Shown piece after piece: positions 24,839 to 36,834 of a DNA stretch of 64,000 nucleotides. This stretch comes from Hermatobates lingyangjiaoensis (Eukaryota; Arthropoda; Insecta; Hemiptera; Hermatobatidae): assembly GCA_026182355.1 (NCBI GenBank), contig JAPFBL010000068.1:5769001-5833000 (forward strand), in the 5' to 3' direction. The position numbers and the translations under genes were made by a program. The notes beneath the pieces were generated by a model. The model was not told the DNA's origin. It made no database searches and was given only the letters and a program-made list of their open reading frames with translations. How positions within the stretch are numbered: the first letter of the stretch is position 1; the number at the start of each line of letters is the position of its first letter.

Positions 24839-25186
24839 CGCATGAAGTACAAATTGGTGATAGTAATTAAAAAGTACCAAGACATTTTGAAGCTCCATAA
24901 CGCTATAAGCGTTAAGGATTCTGAAAATGTTGATATACCTCTGTTAGCGAGAGACTTTATACCTGATGTGGAAACTTTGAATCCTAAAAGTTTTAAGAAT
25001 TAAACAACCATTAAACACCTCCACCTCATCTAAGACCAACTTCAGATGCTGAATTTCTTCTGCTTGGAATTTTGATGCTATTATTATGTCATCTACGAAT
25101 GTGTAAACTACAAATAAACTTTTAAATACTTCGTCTTCAAAGTTCCGGGTTGTTGATACAGCATACAGACCAAATTTTCCTTTGAA
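24839..25186 (-). pseudogene. Ty3/gypsy-like reverse transcriptase remnant
   Basis: The minus-strand frame around 25090 reads Y-T-F-V-D-D-I-I-I-A-S-K followed by E-E-I-Q-H-L-K-L-V-L-D-E-V. This is the RT active-site motif (x-x-D-D) and following helix of Ty3/gypsy elements (usual form Y-x-D-D-I-I-I-x-S, H-L-x-x-V-F-x-x-L). About 220 bases further along the minus strand, E-L-Q-N-V-L-V-L-F-N-Y-Y-H-Q-F-V corresponds to the L-x-x-F-L-G-L-x-N-Y-Y-R-x-F connection motif. The distance fits but frames change and the rest is lost. No LTRs were found. Confidence 0.6.
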
Positions 25187-26260
25187 TCACCCTCAAATAA
25201 TCCAAATCATGTTGATATAGATAGAATTTTGTAATGTCATTTGGTTGAGTCGTAATTTAATGACACTTTTACGACATCAATGTGAGAAAAGATGGTATAT
25301 CAATGCAGTTGAGACATTTATCAGCGTGAGAATTAAGGACTGTATAATCCCCTTCTCGTCTTCACTTCAAACATTTTTTAGGAGCTACGAGATAAACGAA
25401 AGCATAATTGTTTTTAGAAAGCACAAGTGATCTAAGCCAATCATGTGTTGAATCTCCACTATCACTATTCATTGTACTTCACTATTTTTTACTTTCCACG
25501 TCATCACTAAGGTGTAGCCTTTTCAGCATACCTGGCGCACGTATGGTGGTTTGACATACACCGGTAGTCTGGTTGTTCCAATATTGGTTGTTTGATTTGT
25601 CTGATATGTGATTGTATTTGATCATCTGATTTGTTGTAAGAGTTTATGTATTAGGATAATCATGGAGTAACCAATAATGCACTGTATCTTCACTGAGTTT
25701 TGATAAGTGTTGGCCATGAACACAAAGTTTTATACAACTAAATAGTTTCTGCTTGTCTAATTAAGGTAGGTAGACAAGACTAGTGGTAAAAAAATCTTTT
25801 TACCACTTTTTACTTGCGCTAATAGCGAAGGAAAATGAGATGTCTATTTATCCACTCTTTATGTACTGGTTATTCTACTATAAACTTGTCGTGATATCAA
25901 GCAACGAGCGATTTGAAATATATTTATATTAAATATATTTGTTCAATGGAAGAATGTGAATTCTATAATTTAATAATAACTCTTGTAACAAATATTAAAG
26001 TTAAATAATGATTTCAGAGCTTCTAAAGTTTCAACTAAATATTAAATTTTCCTTAAATTATTATAAACTATACTCCATGTTTTTCCCACAGCAAATATTC
26101 TAATACTTGAACAAATATTTTTAATAAATTTACTGTATATTAAATTTTTTGTAATATTAATTGATTGATAGATTTTACGTCTGAATTGAATTATTTAAAT
26201 ACACTTTTAAGGAATTCTATATTGATAATCATTTGTTAAATACTATCTCACTATAAAGTT

Positions 26261-29249
26261 TAATATTTAAGAGAAATAGAGGACTAAAACTGTTGGTTAA
26301 ATTTATTGGATAATGTATTATGTAAAATTTGTTATATTTAAAAGTTGTTAAAAAACAAAAGTAAAGAATATTACCACGTTTGAAGTGAAATTCAATGACA
26401 TTAAGATTTGTTAGACACAAACTTGTTAGCAACTTAGGTTGCTAAATCTATATAACTTCAAAACTACTAACTCGCTAACTCAAATAAAACAACAGTATAA
26501 TAAGTATGTTGAAATATCAGTAAAACAACAGGCTGAAAAAAACGAATGCACAAACTGAAATGAAAGGACTATCAATACGTATAAATTAAAAAAAATAGAA
26601 AGGAGCATAAGACAACTATACAAGAACACCTTAAAGACTTTTATAATAATTCAAACGAATCAAACTATCATAAACATTTGACTAAGCAATGTCAAGAACC
26701 AGACAATATAAAAAATTGAATTATTAAAAGCAGGACTGAAAGAAAAACGACTTCAGCTAATAGTGAAACTAGAGATATATAAACATTAAAGTAATAAATG
26801 AACCACCCACAGACATTTATTTAAACTAAAAATAAATATGACAAAAGAACTAGACGGAATTGACAATGGTGATTGATAACCACCATTAATTAATGATGAT
26901 TAATTAAGCAATAAAATTATTAATCCAATAAAATAAATTTTATAAAAATAAAATTTTCACTTATTTTTCAATAAAAATAAATTGAAAAATAAGTGAATTA
27001 ATAATAAAATAATCAAATTAAATAAATAAGAAATAATATCAGAAATTATTATTATTATATTAATGATATGAACTTGACGATGGAGAGTGCCCAAACTCCT
27101 GTGTACGAGGTATGACAGTATAGTCTACTAATACTTAGTTAGTGATCTACACTAACATCTGTGGTTCTAGCAAAATGCATACACTTAAAATTTCAATGAT
27201 TTTCGCGTTTAATTTTATGTAAAATGTAAAGAAAATAAGCTTATACGATTTTCAAGAAAGTAAAATAAGAATAAAATTCTTATATAATGAAAAAAATTAT
27301 GATAATTACAAGGATATAATCTATTAAATGATTATATAGGTAAATAAATGATCAGTAAACATTGTTGTAATGAACGTGAAAAAAATAGTAGTACCTTTTT
27401 TTGTGAGTAGGTAATTGATGGATAGATTTATTTACAGATTCTTAATTTGATTACGTTTTGGCTACAATCAAGGTTTGGGATCTTAATTTTTGTTAAGCAT
27501 GGACATGTGTTGAACAACTGCATATAATATGCTAAGTGCACCCGGCAATTGATGAGAGTTGAATGAAAACTTACCCTTCTATACATTAGTAAAACACAAT
27601 CCTATACATCTATGACTTATAAATTCATATCTTTTATTCAAACCATCATTACTAATCATTACTAATCTAACTGACTGAAATTTTCTCTTTAATTTTCTTT
27701 CAATTAAGTCTAGAATATTTAAAGCTTCATCACGATAGAGCAGGTTTCCCTCTTATTTTCTTTTCCTAGGATTAAAGTAAATAAGTCTTGTTGTTTAATT
27801 TTGACATCATTTATTAAAAACCGCAGTTCTTTTTTATGAAAAAGTGTTATTTCGAAAAATAATATATAAATCAAATTTAAAACTAATAGATTAACTATTT
27901 TTAGGTTTTTATACTTGATTTTCAGATTTAATTATTTGATGTTGATAATTCTTAAAGGTACGATGTGTTTCCAGATACCTAAGTGGCTCATCAATACTGT
28001 TGCCCATGAGATATTCAGTATATGGATATTCTATTAAGACTAGTTAAGTTTTCACTCTATGAACTTCTAGTGTATGCTTAAACCTAATTCATGATTTTGG
28101 AAAAACTTTTAATACAGAGCCACAAGCGATCAGTAAAGGACATAGTAGACATCGCATACCCAGAGGTTATCTAATTATATTTAATAACATTTTAAATGTA
28201 ATTTGAACGGTTTATAAGTATTTTCCATTATTCAGTAACTAATATCTTTGCTTTTACTTCAACAGTTATTGAGAGTTTTCGATTGAGAAAACTTTTTTCC
28301 TTAGAAAACAAATTTTAACATAAACGGAAAGATCAATAATTATTTTTCCTTGGTTAACTTCATTCTGTTTATTTGGAATAGGGAGAATTACCTTTCTTCA
28401 ATGAGAAACATAATCCTAAGAGACATTAACTGACACATGACTAAAAAGAAAACTGTTCACTAAGCACAGATTGATGATTAATTAATAATTTATTAAGATT
28501 TATTATCTTTTCCCCATGAGTTAGCCTTTATTTCTGCAATTTGTAAACATTGTAGAACAACACTTTGTGCTGTTAAATTATTTAACCTGGTCTGAAAGGT
28601 TATTGACAAACAAATTGGTGTGTAACAACAAAAGGTGATTATCTCTGCATTAAGATAATGAACTAAATAATTATTAATGTATGTGAGCGTAAATTGAGTG
28701 TTCTGAAGCATTTTGAGTGTTCAAAAAGTTTTAGATAAATTAATATGATTTAATTCAGTTTAAGTCTTAAGCTGATTTAAGGTAATTAAATTTTTAGGTT
28801 GATTAAGGTGATTTTATTGATTCATAATTCAATTTCAGATAAAATATGTTTTATTCATTTAGACTTAATTCAGTTCCCGAAATTAGAAACCAACTTCTTC
28901 ATAAGAATCTCTAAAAATGAACATTTCTAATTTTTTTTTGTTATTTAATTTCAATATATGTTTTGCAAAAATTATAACCATTTACCTAATTAGGCTTTAA
29001 CCACTTCACTTTTGTAAAACCAACTTTTAATTAACTTACTTTATAACTAATTAACCTTTTTAAAAAATTTTTGATGAATAGTATCGTTTGTATCTGACAA
29101 GTTTGTTTCTAACAAATCCTAATGTCATTGGATTTCACTTCAAACATGGTAATCTTTACTTTTGTTTTTTATTATAACAACTTTTACATATTACATTTAT
29201 CCAATAAATTTAACCAACAGTTTTAGTCCTCTATTTCTCTTAAATGTTA
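26261..29249. repeat. Two ~160-bp inverted repeats 2.7 kb apart
   Basis: The left arm (26261-26429) is the reverse complement of the right arm (29094-29249) at roughly 90% identity; both contain AGAGGACTAAAACTGTTGG or its complement, and both stop at ACAAACTTGT-AG. The interior has no coding homology. Either the terminal inverted repeats of a decayed ~3-kb DNA transposon or two oppositely oriented copies of a short interspersed repeat; I see no target duplication. Confidence 0.75.
26956..26997. repeat. Perfect 17-bp hairpin
   Basis: TTCACTTATTTTTCAAT and its exact complement at 26981-26997, with an 8-base loop. It lies between the inverted repeats of the preceding entry. Confidence 0.9.
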
Positions 29250-30340
29250 TACAGCATGCCACCGGTGACAGGTGAAATCACTCCTTTCTTGAGTTAAATA
29301 TAAATTTTAACCCTCACAGCGAATTCATGGACCGAAATATTGTACTTTCTTATCTTAAGAGCCATTTTGACAGCTTAATATTTTTTAGGTTGAATATTGT
29401 TAGGTTGGCAGAGTATTAGCAAGATAAAACTTTCCCAAATATGGATACCAGTCAAATCTGGAGTCATCTCTTTGGGTTTTAATATTTTATCATCCTCCTG
29501 TCTATCTTTAACTTATTTCTTTTATTCGCTTCTGCAGAATGATTATAAATAATTCTTTTCTCTCAATATAGGTTCATCTTTTTGCTATTTCTGTTCACTG
29601 TTATATATATATTTCGTTTCATTTTTAGGCGTATCTCATAAGTTGGTATTTATGTATTCTACATAGGGTCTTAGGTATAGTTGGCATCTCAAGATTTTTA
29701 TGACGGGGATCTTCAATGGCAGCGCCCACGCTTGGAGCCTACATCTCCCTTCCTCTTCAAGAAACGGCTGTTTCCTGTTATTTTATTTTTGTTATATACA
29801 AAAGATGAGATCAGACTAAGTACTCGTACCAAAAACTGAACGGATAATTTAAAAAAAGATTGATATAAGCTTTTAAAACATACTACTGAGCATATGAAAG
29901 TAATTCTTTTGCTTTGAATTGAATGAAGAGCTTTTTAATTTGTTTTTAGTGTAATCTAAACTAAATAAAAAGATTTTTAATAGTAGCTAATCAATCGCAC
30001 GGATTGATAAGTTTTATAATTTTCACTGTTACGCTAATTTTTACATTATACACAATTATTGTGTTGAAGGTGGTATTTAAGTAAAATGCTGGATGTTTCA
30101 GTCTTCGAAGAACGACTCAAGTTTGATAGTTTTTTCTACTCGGTGAGCTCTACAATTAAGATTTCCTTAAGATCATTTGCTTGATATCCACAGGCTATTT
30201 ATTGCTAGTTCCATTTCTATATTTTCAGAGTTTTATTTTAAATTTGTTTTTCTTATCACACTTAAAAGACAGTTTTCTAAATTCTAAAGTTTTTCTTTTT
30301 TGTGCCGTCATGATTTAAATTTCAGAACATTAACTCTTGC

Positions 30341-30369
30341 GTATGTAAAAGTATGTAAAAGTATGTAAA
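30341..30369. repeat. 10-bp tandem repeat, three units
   Basis: GTATGTAAAA repeated three times, the last ending GTATGTAAA. Confidence 0.9.
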
Positions 30370-30473
30370 TAAATAAAAGTAATATCAATTATATTATTTA
30401 AATAAAATGGTTTTATAATCATTTCTGTTAAAACAAATTTCTATTGACTGACAGATGAGCACCAAAATGTAAA

Positions 30474-32280
30474 CAAAAAAATCTGGAGTGGCCTTCACTC
30501 AACTTTACTATAAGTAACTTAATATCAAATTTCTTGAGTATATAATATATAACGTCTCAATTAAGCATAATGTAAACATCTAAATGGAATATGATTATTA
30601 GTCTTTCATTCCTGAAAGACTACAGATAGTGATTGAAGGACATATCAATATATAAGCTTATTTTGGTACATCACACAGCTGATGCAAATAATTTCATTAG
30701 TATAACTACAGCAGTAATAATATTTTTGAAAAACTAAAGTGAACATTTCTTGATACGAAATATTCTCCTACAAGAGAACATGACCTCTGTTCAAATAGCC
30801 AGTGGATTTCTTACATCGTTTACTTGACATCCTTCTACATTGAATATTAAAGTAAAATTTTCAAATTTTAAACAGGAAAATACCCTTATTTGGTATGAAT
30901 TAATAAGGATATGTTTTTTATGAATGTATATTGAGAAAAAATATATTAGTAATTAGCCAGTTTACATACTCAAATCGAAGTCAAAGCCAGTTATTCAATA
31001 TAATTTAAATCTTTTATAGTTGGGAGCTTCTAATTTTTGAAAATAATAAATATGAACTATTAGACTAGAGTTGTAAAAAAAAACCTGGATATTTCTCAAC
31101 AAACATAAGTCCTCTTTCTTGAGGAAAGAGTCCATTCATTACATTTCAATATCATGGAAAGGTACTACATTCACAATTATAATGTAATTGTAACTGATAT
31201 TAAGTTTTGCTCAAGAGTGCAATATATAGATTTATTAAAGCATTTTATGAGACAAATCCACATGCCATGGAAGACAAAGGTAATTTATTTATGGTTATTG
31301 GCGGTGATTTTTTTACTTGTAACAATATTATTCCTCTTACATCTCATATAAGTCAATAAACAATTTAAATTGTTCCTTTATAAATATCAATTTTATCTCA
31401 GTGGAATCGCTCAAAAAATTTCTAAGTCAATGTAAACAATGAAAAAAAATATAAAAAATTCGACAAGTATAGCAGGTGATCTCTTAGTCTAAGATAAACA
31501 AACAGTTTTTATAGCGTTATTGCTCTTTCCCATAATTGAAACTTCATGATTTTTTTTTTATGAATTGCTAATTTTTTGTTCCATTTTTGGTCAAATTTTC
31601 ATTATTTTTTAATCAGCCGTTTAGCGTCAAAAAAACATTTTCTGAAAACAGAAATCGTACTCTAACGCCCCATTAGCGTATGTAATTTTGAAAAAAAATA
31701 TTTCATCTCATTCTACACATAATGTTCTATTTATAGGCATAGTTTCATTCTTGTCCGTCAAACAGTATGGCTTGTATCGCTCTCACAAGGTTTGAGATTG
31801 AATTATAAGTCAAAATTTTTACATTTTATTGAAAAAAAAATATTTCCCGTTGTTTTAAAATTCTGAATATATTTTTCGTTTGTTCCATTTGTAACCTCAA
31901 AGATAATGTCAAAATTTCAAAACTGTAGGGTTATCAGTTTAGGAGAAATAAATGTTTTAAAAAAAACGGTTTTTGGCAAAAAAAGTGACTTTCCCATCAT
32001 GCATAATTCTTCGCAAACAATAGGGATCTTCGTCTTTATGGGGCCCATTTTTGTGTAAAATATCAACTTGATCCATCAAAGATTCTGGACCGTAGCGTGG
32101 TAACAAGCAATGCTAACACACTCACCCACCCACCCACACCACCCACACCACACACAGACATCATCGTAAAAAACGTCATAAAACGACTTCTGGGACCTCA
32201 AAACATGTTAATTCCGTCAAAATCTCGAGATCGAATTTTTTCACGATCACTATACTTTACTTATAGTAAAGTAAAAATTG
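30474..32280. repeat. Possible long repeat bounded by family A end
   Basis: Begins with the inverted family A motif (ATCTGGAGTGGCC, then CACTCAACTTTACTATAAGT). Ends with a hairpin ACTTTACT-TAT-AGTAAAGT at 32255-32275, which is the complement of the same TTTACTATAAGT. The right third holds ATCATCGTAAAAAACGTC and CGACTTCTGGGACC, a segment that looks like a common insect repeat, plus a CACCC-rich simple stretch at 32115-32155. Whether this is one element or two adjacent repeats is unclear. The short frames inside resemble no protein. Confidence 0.4.
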
Positions 32281-32961
32281 ATAAAGGCGAAAACATGATC
32301 CCTAATCAATTGAATTACCTAACATCTTCCAAGAGTCAACCTGAATTAACATAAATTTCATAAAAATTAAATGCTATTTGGAAATGGATGGCAAGCAGAT
32401 AAAGGACAGAGGATTATATACGTATAAATAACATTTAATTTAAAAAAAATAATTCTTTAAAGTTTTTTAAACAAACCCATAGACACTGACAATCAAAACA
32501 CATTTGATGAAAGTAAAAATGTTATCATCGAAATCAACAACTCATTATTTTATTACACTATAGAAATCTTTTCAGACTTTTTGAACGAAGTTAGTTACAG
32601 TAGATTTTATTACTTAAAAAGTTAAAGAAGGCCTGACCATAAAGTGATCACGTTTCTTTGTGGTGTCAAATGTTTGTTACAAATCAGAGAAGACTGCTAA
32701 AGTATGTTTCATTTTTATGAAAGAGTCTTGTTTAATCTTGTCTAAGATCACCCTCCTCTCTTCTCAACGACAGCGTTTGAATTTATTTAAATTTTTAGTA
32801 CACAGTACTCCTTGAACTTACTAAATGCTCTTTTCTTTTCTTTATTGATCTTTTTTTCATTCTTCAATTAAGAATAAGTCCCTGTTTGAAATTATATCTT
32901 TAGGTGAGCTAGGGAATTTTAGGGGTGATTGTAGCCCGGTTTTACTATTATTATTATTAAT

Positions 32962-33131
32962 AATAGTAATGTACGGTTTCCGTGTCGGGTATTGCCAGGA
33001 AATAGGATGTGGTTTTTTAGTGAGTTGGGACCCCCAACCCCACATACCCTAAGTAAGACATCTTGCTAAGGGATCTGATGAACAGATTTTTCCACATCCT
33101 ACGACAAAAAAAAAAAAAAAAATAGTAATGT
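32962..33131 (+). mobile_element. 5'-truncated retroposon with poly(A) and target duplication
   Basis: Direct repeats AATAGTAATGT at 32962-32972 and 33121-33131 flank a ~148-bp insert that ends in a run of about 17 A. This is the signature of target-primed reverse transcription by a non-LTR retrotransposon. The insert (starting ACGGTTTCCGTGTCGGGT, with GGGACCCCC and CCCCACATACCCT) resembles the 3'UTR of arthropod Jockey-like elements, so it is either a severely truncated copy or a SINE using that tail. Confidence 0.75.
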
Positions 33132-33179
33132 TGCTCCAATAAGAATGTGGTTTGTATAGTGACAGGATAGGTTACTCTT

Positions 33180-33520
33180 CTTACTTCAGTCCCTAGTTCA
33201 CTCGGTGGACCAAGCTAGGTCCCACACATAATCTTCCCGAGTCGACTCGGAAGAGCCCCCCGAACAGAACAGCAGAGCTCTATTCAACCAGCAGCTGCCA
33301 CTACTAAATCGGTCGAGATTATACACTTGATGATAGATACTCGTAACTAATGAGGGTTCAGCCCCTGCACTATCAAGTGGACCAGGGGCGCTTACCCTAT
33401 TTTTTTGTTTAGTACCCTCTCAGAGAACCACACACAGGTGTATCTGTGTGGGTGATGACGTACTGTTATGAGCATCGGGGCCCCGGGATTCACTGCATCC
33501 CGTCAGCTGCACAAGTCAGC
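33180..33520. other. GC-rich block, possible non-LTR 3'UTR
   Basis: A block containing CCGAGTCGACTCGGAAGAGC, a CCCCCCG run, CAGCAGCTGCC and GGACCAGGGGCGC, much richer in GC than its setting. The style matches 3'UTRs of arthropod non-LTR retrotransposons, but there is no poly(A) tail or target duplication. The + strand frame 33468-33737 shows no known domain. Confidence 0.3.
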
Positions 33521-34040
33521 TGAAAACCAATGTGAGTTGAAGCTCATTTTCATTTGGCTTCATATAGTTTTTGGGTTCATCAGCAAAAAAACTATAGTCG
33601 GCTGTATTATTTTTTTTGACACCTCCAGAAAAAAGAATATGTTAACAAGGTTTAATGACCTTAGAGCTGTGCAGAAATTAGGACATCGCAACCTATGCAA
33701 ACTCTCGAAAGTGGAAGTTGCGCTAGAAAAAAGTGGATGAGAAAGATATCGCTCTGAATTCAGAGTAAAACTATTTGTTTTACAATACAACCTGAACACT
33801 AAACCTAAACAAGTAAAATATTACAAATGTATATATAACATTAAGGCATTAATAAATATTAAATTGAGTTGTATTAAGTATGGAAACGTATGAAAATATT
33901 AAAAATAATGTAATTAGTCCATTGACTTATTACATTATTCTTATGAATTGATATATGGAAATATGTAAGATTACTAGTAGATGAAATATTTTAGCTGAAG
34001 CAAATAAAATTGTAATTAATAAATATGATTTGTTTGTCAG

Positions 34041-34196
34041 GAGGGCTGTTCCACCCAGCAGACATGAAGCAAGAAATAGCCTTCAAGTATGCAGTGGAGA
34101 GAATCAACGCCGACAGGGCTATTCTGTCAAGATCTCGTCTCTCAGCTCAGATAGAAAAAATCTCTCCTCAAGACAGCTTCCACGCATCAAAAAGAG
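34041..34196 (+). CDS. Kainate-type glutamate receptor, exon 2
   Basis: Acceptor TTTGTCAG/GA at 34040/34041 and donor GAG/GTAACT at 34196/34197; 156 bases, phase 1 in and out. It codes for residues 26-78 of the model: G-G-L-F-H-P-A-D-M-K-Q-E-I-A-F-K-Y-A-V, then R-I-N, the opening strand and first helix of the amino-terminal domain (LIVBP-like fold). The end, I-S-P-Q-D-S-F-H-A-S-K-R, matches the family pattern D-S-F-x-A-S-K-K directly before the conserved cysteine encoded by exon 3. This domain controls subunit assembly in the endoplasmic reticulum rather than glutamate binding itself. Codon usage is GC-richer than the flanking intron. Confidence 0.92.
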
Positions 34197-35337
34197 GTAA
34201 CTATGATCTTGCATAAATAAGTTAAGTTTTATTATACCGTATCAGTGTTACCGAGAGCAAAGCTATGGAGAAATAGCATCATTCCAAGATGGACGATTAC
34301 TCATTTCATGAAAACACCTCTCCATTTACTCCTAATTCAAGGTTGAAACCAAGGATGGATTGGTTAAAACATGAATCACTCAGGGTATGGAAGAAAACAG
34401 GAACGCAATTGCCAATTAAATCATGGTAAGAGAGGTACTTCACAGAAAAAACAGAAATTCAAAACATATGCCCAAATATGTGAATAAAAAACACATATCT
34501 TACAACTAAATAAATGACGTTACAATGCTTTCAAGTTAAGTTGTGAATGATGAAAACGAAGCATTAATCAAAAAGAAGATAGAGAAATAGACAGAGAAGT
34601 GCTTTCAACTCAGAAGCTAATGCACCGCTTAGAAAGCCATCTAATGAACAGATGCATTACAATTACGGCTTACTTTACAATATAATAATCATTAAACCAA
34701 TTTTATCTAACTTTGACAACTTTATCCATTTGACTAACTTTAAACCATTTTATCTTTGACTTGTTTCCAAATTATATGACATTGGATTGATTTACAAAAT
34801 AAAGCACTTCGGATTCTCCTCGCCTGATAACATATTGAGGCTATATGATTTTGAGAACGCTTACAAGTCACTACAATATGATTAACATATTCGTAAACAA
34901 TCTCCATTATTACTTGTCAAATGCTTTACCAAGGAATATTATAATTTCTCCCATTTTCTAGCAAAGTAGCAATGCCAAGTTTAGTAACAAGCTTTAAGAG
35001 GCAATAAGGCAACGAGTATAAAGAAGAAAAGTAATTTCTCAGAGTTAAGTGTTTTTTATTCCATTTAAATTTTTCCAACCCGCTTTTTAATGTTATCAAA
35101 ACCAATTGAGCAGGCGGCTTTAATTTCCTGGATAAGTACCTCCCACAATATATCTTCAAAGGATTTTGAAACATTCTTCTAATAAATATTTGTTCAACAA
35201 GAAAAATAATGCATAAAAGCACCCATCTATACAGACTTGCAATAGGCACCAAACTAACCTCGGATAGTCAACGTCAACAAAATGTTCAAAAAAGGGAAAG
35301 CCACATCGCCTGCAGACAATAAGGTAATTTCATGCCA

Positions 35338-35535
35338 AGCAAGAAATTACCTTATACTGCTTTATAGTTGTTAAGTAGGTATGTGTTTTATGATCTATAA
35401 GTCATGATTTACATAGCTATGTCTATTCTACTCTTCCTTGCAACTACATGTTTTTAGGGGTAGAAACGGTTTTGATTTGTATAAACAGTTATGATTATTC
35501 TTATTTTAGTTATACTGCTTTATAGTTGTTTATTT
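35338..35535 (-). repeat. Lone inverted copy of the 159-bp satellite
   Basis: Reverse-complement relative of the satellite at 36.8-38.4 kb: TACTGCTTTATAGTTGTTAA, GATCTATAAGTCATGATTTA, CATAGCTATGTCTATTCTAC and TTAGTTATACTGCTTTATAG occur in satellite order on the opposite strand. It covers one full unit plus a partial one, 1.3 kb before the array. Confidence 0.85.
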
Positions 35536-35805
35536 GACAAAGATAAATGAGTGAACATTTTGATATTCTTCATTAAAACAAAAACTTTGTCAACATAGGT
35601 AAGCTATACTGACCATTAAAGCAATACTGCTATACTGCTATTTCATCATTACACTGACCAAATACCTTAATTCATTGAAATTCAGAAATTCTATAAATAT
35701 ATTACTCAATACTCTCTTTTTTCAATATAAAACAGTCCTGTACCTTGGAAATCTATATATATGTAAATTCAAAATTAAACAAAATACACTTAAACACAAT
35801 ATATA

Positions 35806-35846
35806 AAATCTGGAGTGGTCTACACTCAACTTTACTATAAGTAAAT
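35806..35846 (-). repeat. Dispersed repeat family A, copy 4
   Basis: AAAATCTGGAGTGGTCTACA followed by CTCAACTTTACTATAAGTAA, the same orientation as the copy at 30474. Confidence 0.55.
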
Positions 35847-36599
35847 ATAATCTGAAACTTCTTAGCATATAATGTCCAATTTAGACAGTGACGTAGCAAC
35901 TATTGTTGCCACTGATCGCTGATAAACGGTTAACGATCAAAATTTCAGAAAATCATTAAAATATTTATTTTCATAGAATCACAATCAAGGGTCTAATTTG
36001 AGACTCCTGTTATCAGTCACAGACTTTAATGTTATTTCAGTGCTCGAATACATATAAAGCTATCATCAAAGAAAACCAAAGATTTTTTTAAAACAAAAAC
36101 GCATAATTCAAATCATAAAAAAATTGTTAAAATAAATTAACGGGCTACGCAGACAAATATAAATGAACTTTCAACCCTTTTAAAAAACTAGTTTTAAACA
36201 ATCTAAAATAAATTTATTTTAACATTGCAAATACTACAGTTGAAAAAATGTTATGAAAACGGTTATACACTCATAAACATAGAAACAATTACGATATAAA
36301 AACTCATTTTGGTACAAAATTTCAGTTTTTTGTTAGCATTTTATTCTTTTAATTTTTTATTATTTTCCATTTTTACCCCTTTTAAACGCCACCACCACCC
36401 AGGCTAGTATAATGACTTAATTTACAAGTTAAAATAATTGTCTACTAATACCGTGCTGTTAAAATTACAGTCTAAATCACAGAAAACAAGGCGCAAAACT
36501 ATATCCACTGCAAATTTGACAGACATTGTCAACTGAAAGATGTCCAGTGTCCCCATTAAAAATTGAGTTATATTTTCACATATTAAAACTTGTATGATG

Positions 36600-36745
36600 T
36601 TAAAACGTGGCTTGAGGGGTTGGTTCGGGACCCCTTATTGGGTATTCGGGGTTACCCTCATAGTATAGGGCATTCCGCTATCCACCACCTGCGGACCCGC
36701 CTGGTAGCCACCCAAAGCCCCAGGAACTACCCCCTAGACTAACAT
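36600..36745. other. GC-rich block, possible non-LTR 3'UTR fragment
   Basis: GC-rich sequence with GGGACCCCTTATTGGG, CCACCACCTGCGGACCCGCC and CCCCCTAGAC just before the satellite. Reads like retrotransposon 3'UTR material on the minus strand, without diagnostic ends. Confidence 0.3.
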
Positions 36746-36834
36746 TGTGAACCACACCTTCCCCCTGACTACCTTAAAGATATACATGATAGAGTAGAAT
36801 AAAAGCAACTCTGTTGTGTAGACTAAACGATCAT

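Larger units (their letters stand above)
20304..34040 (+). other. Receptor intron 1 (13.7 kb)
   Basis: Bounded by GTAAGC and TTTGTCAG. It contains the tandem repeats, transposon remnants and inverted repeats listed separately; stretches between them (for example 23340-24830, 25200-26250, 29260-30330) show nothing recognisable. Confidence 0.75.

Noticed and set aside
24704..25003. 99-codon + strand frame
   Set aside because: It is antisense to the Ty3/gypsy RT remnant and has no recognisable domain.
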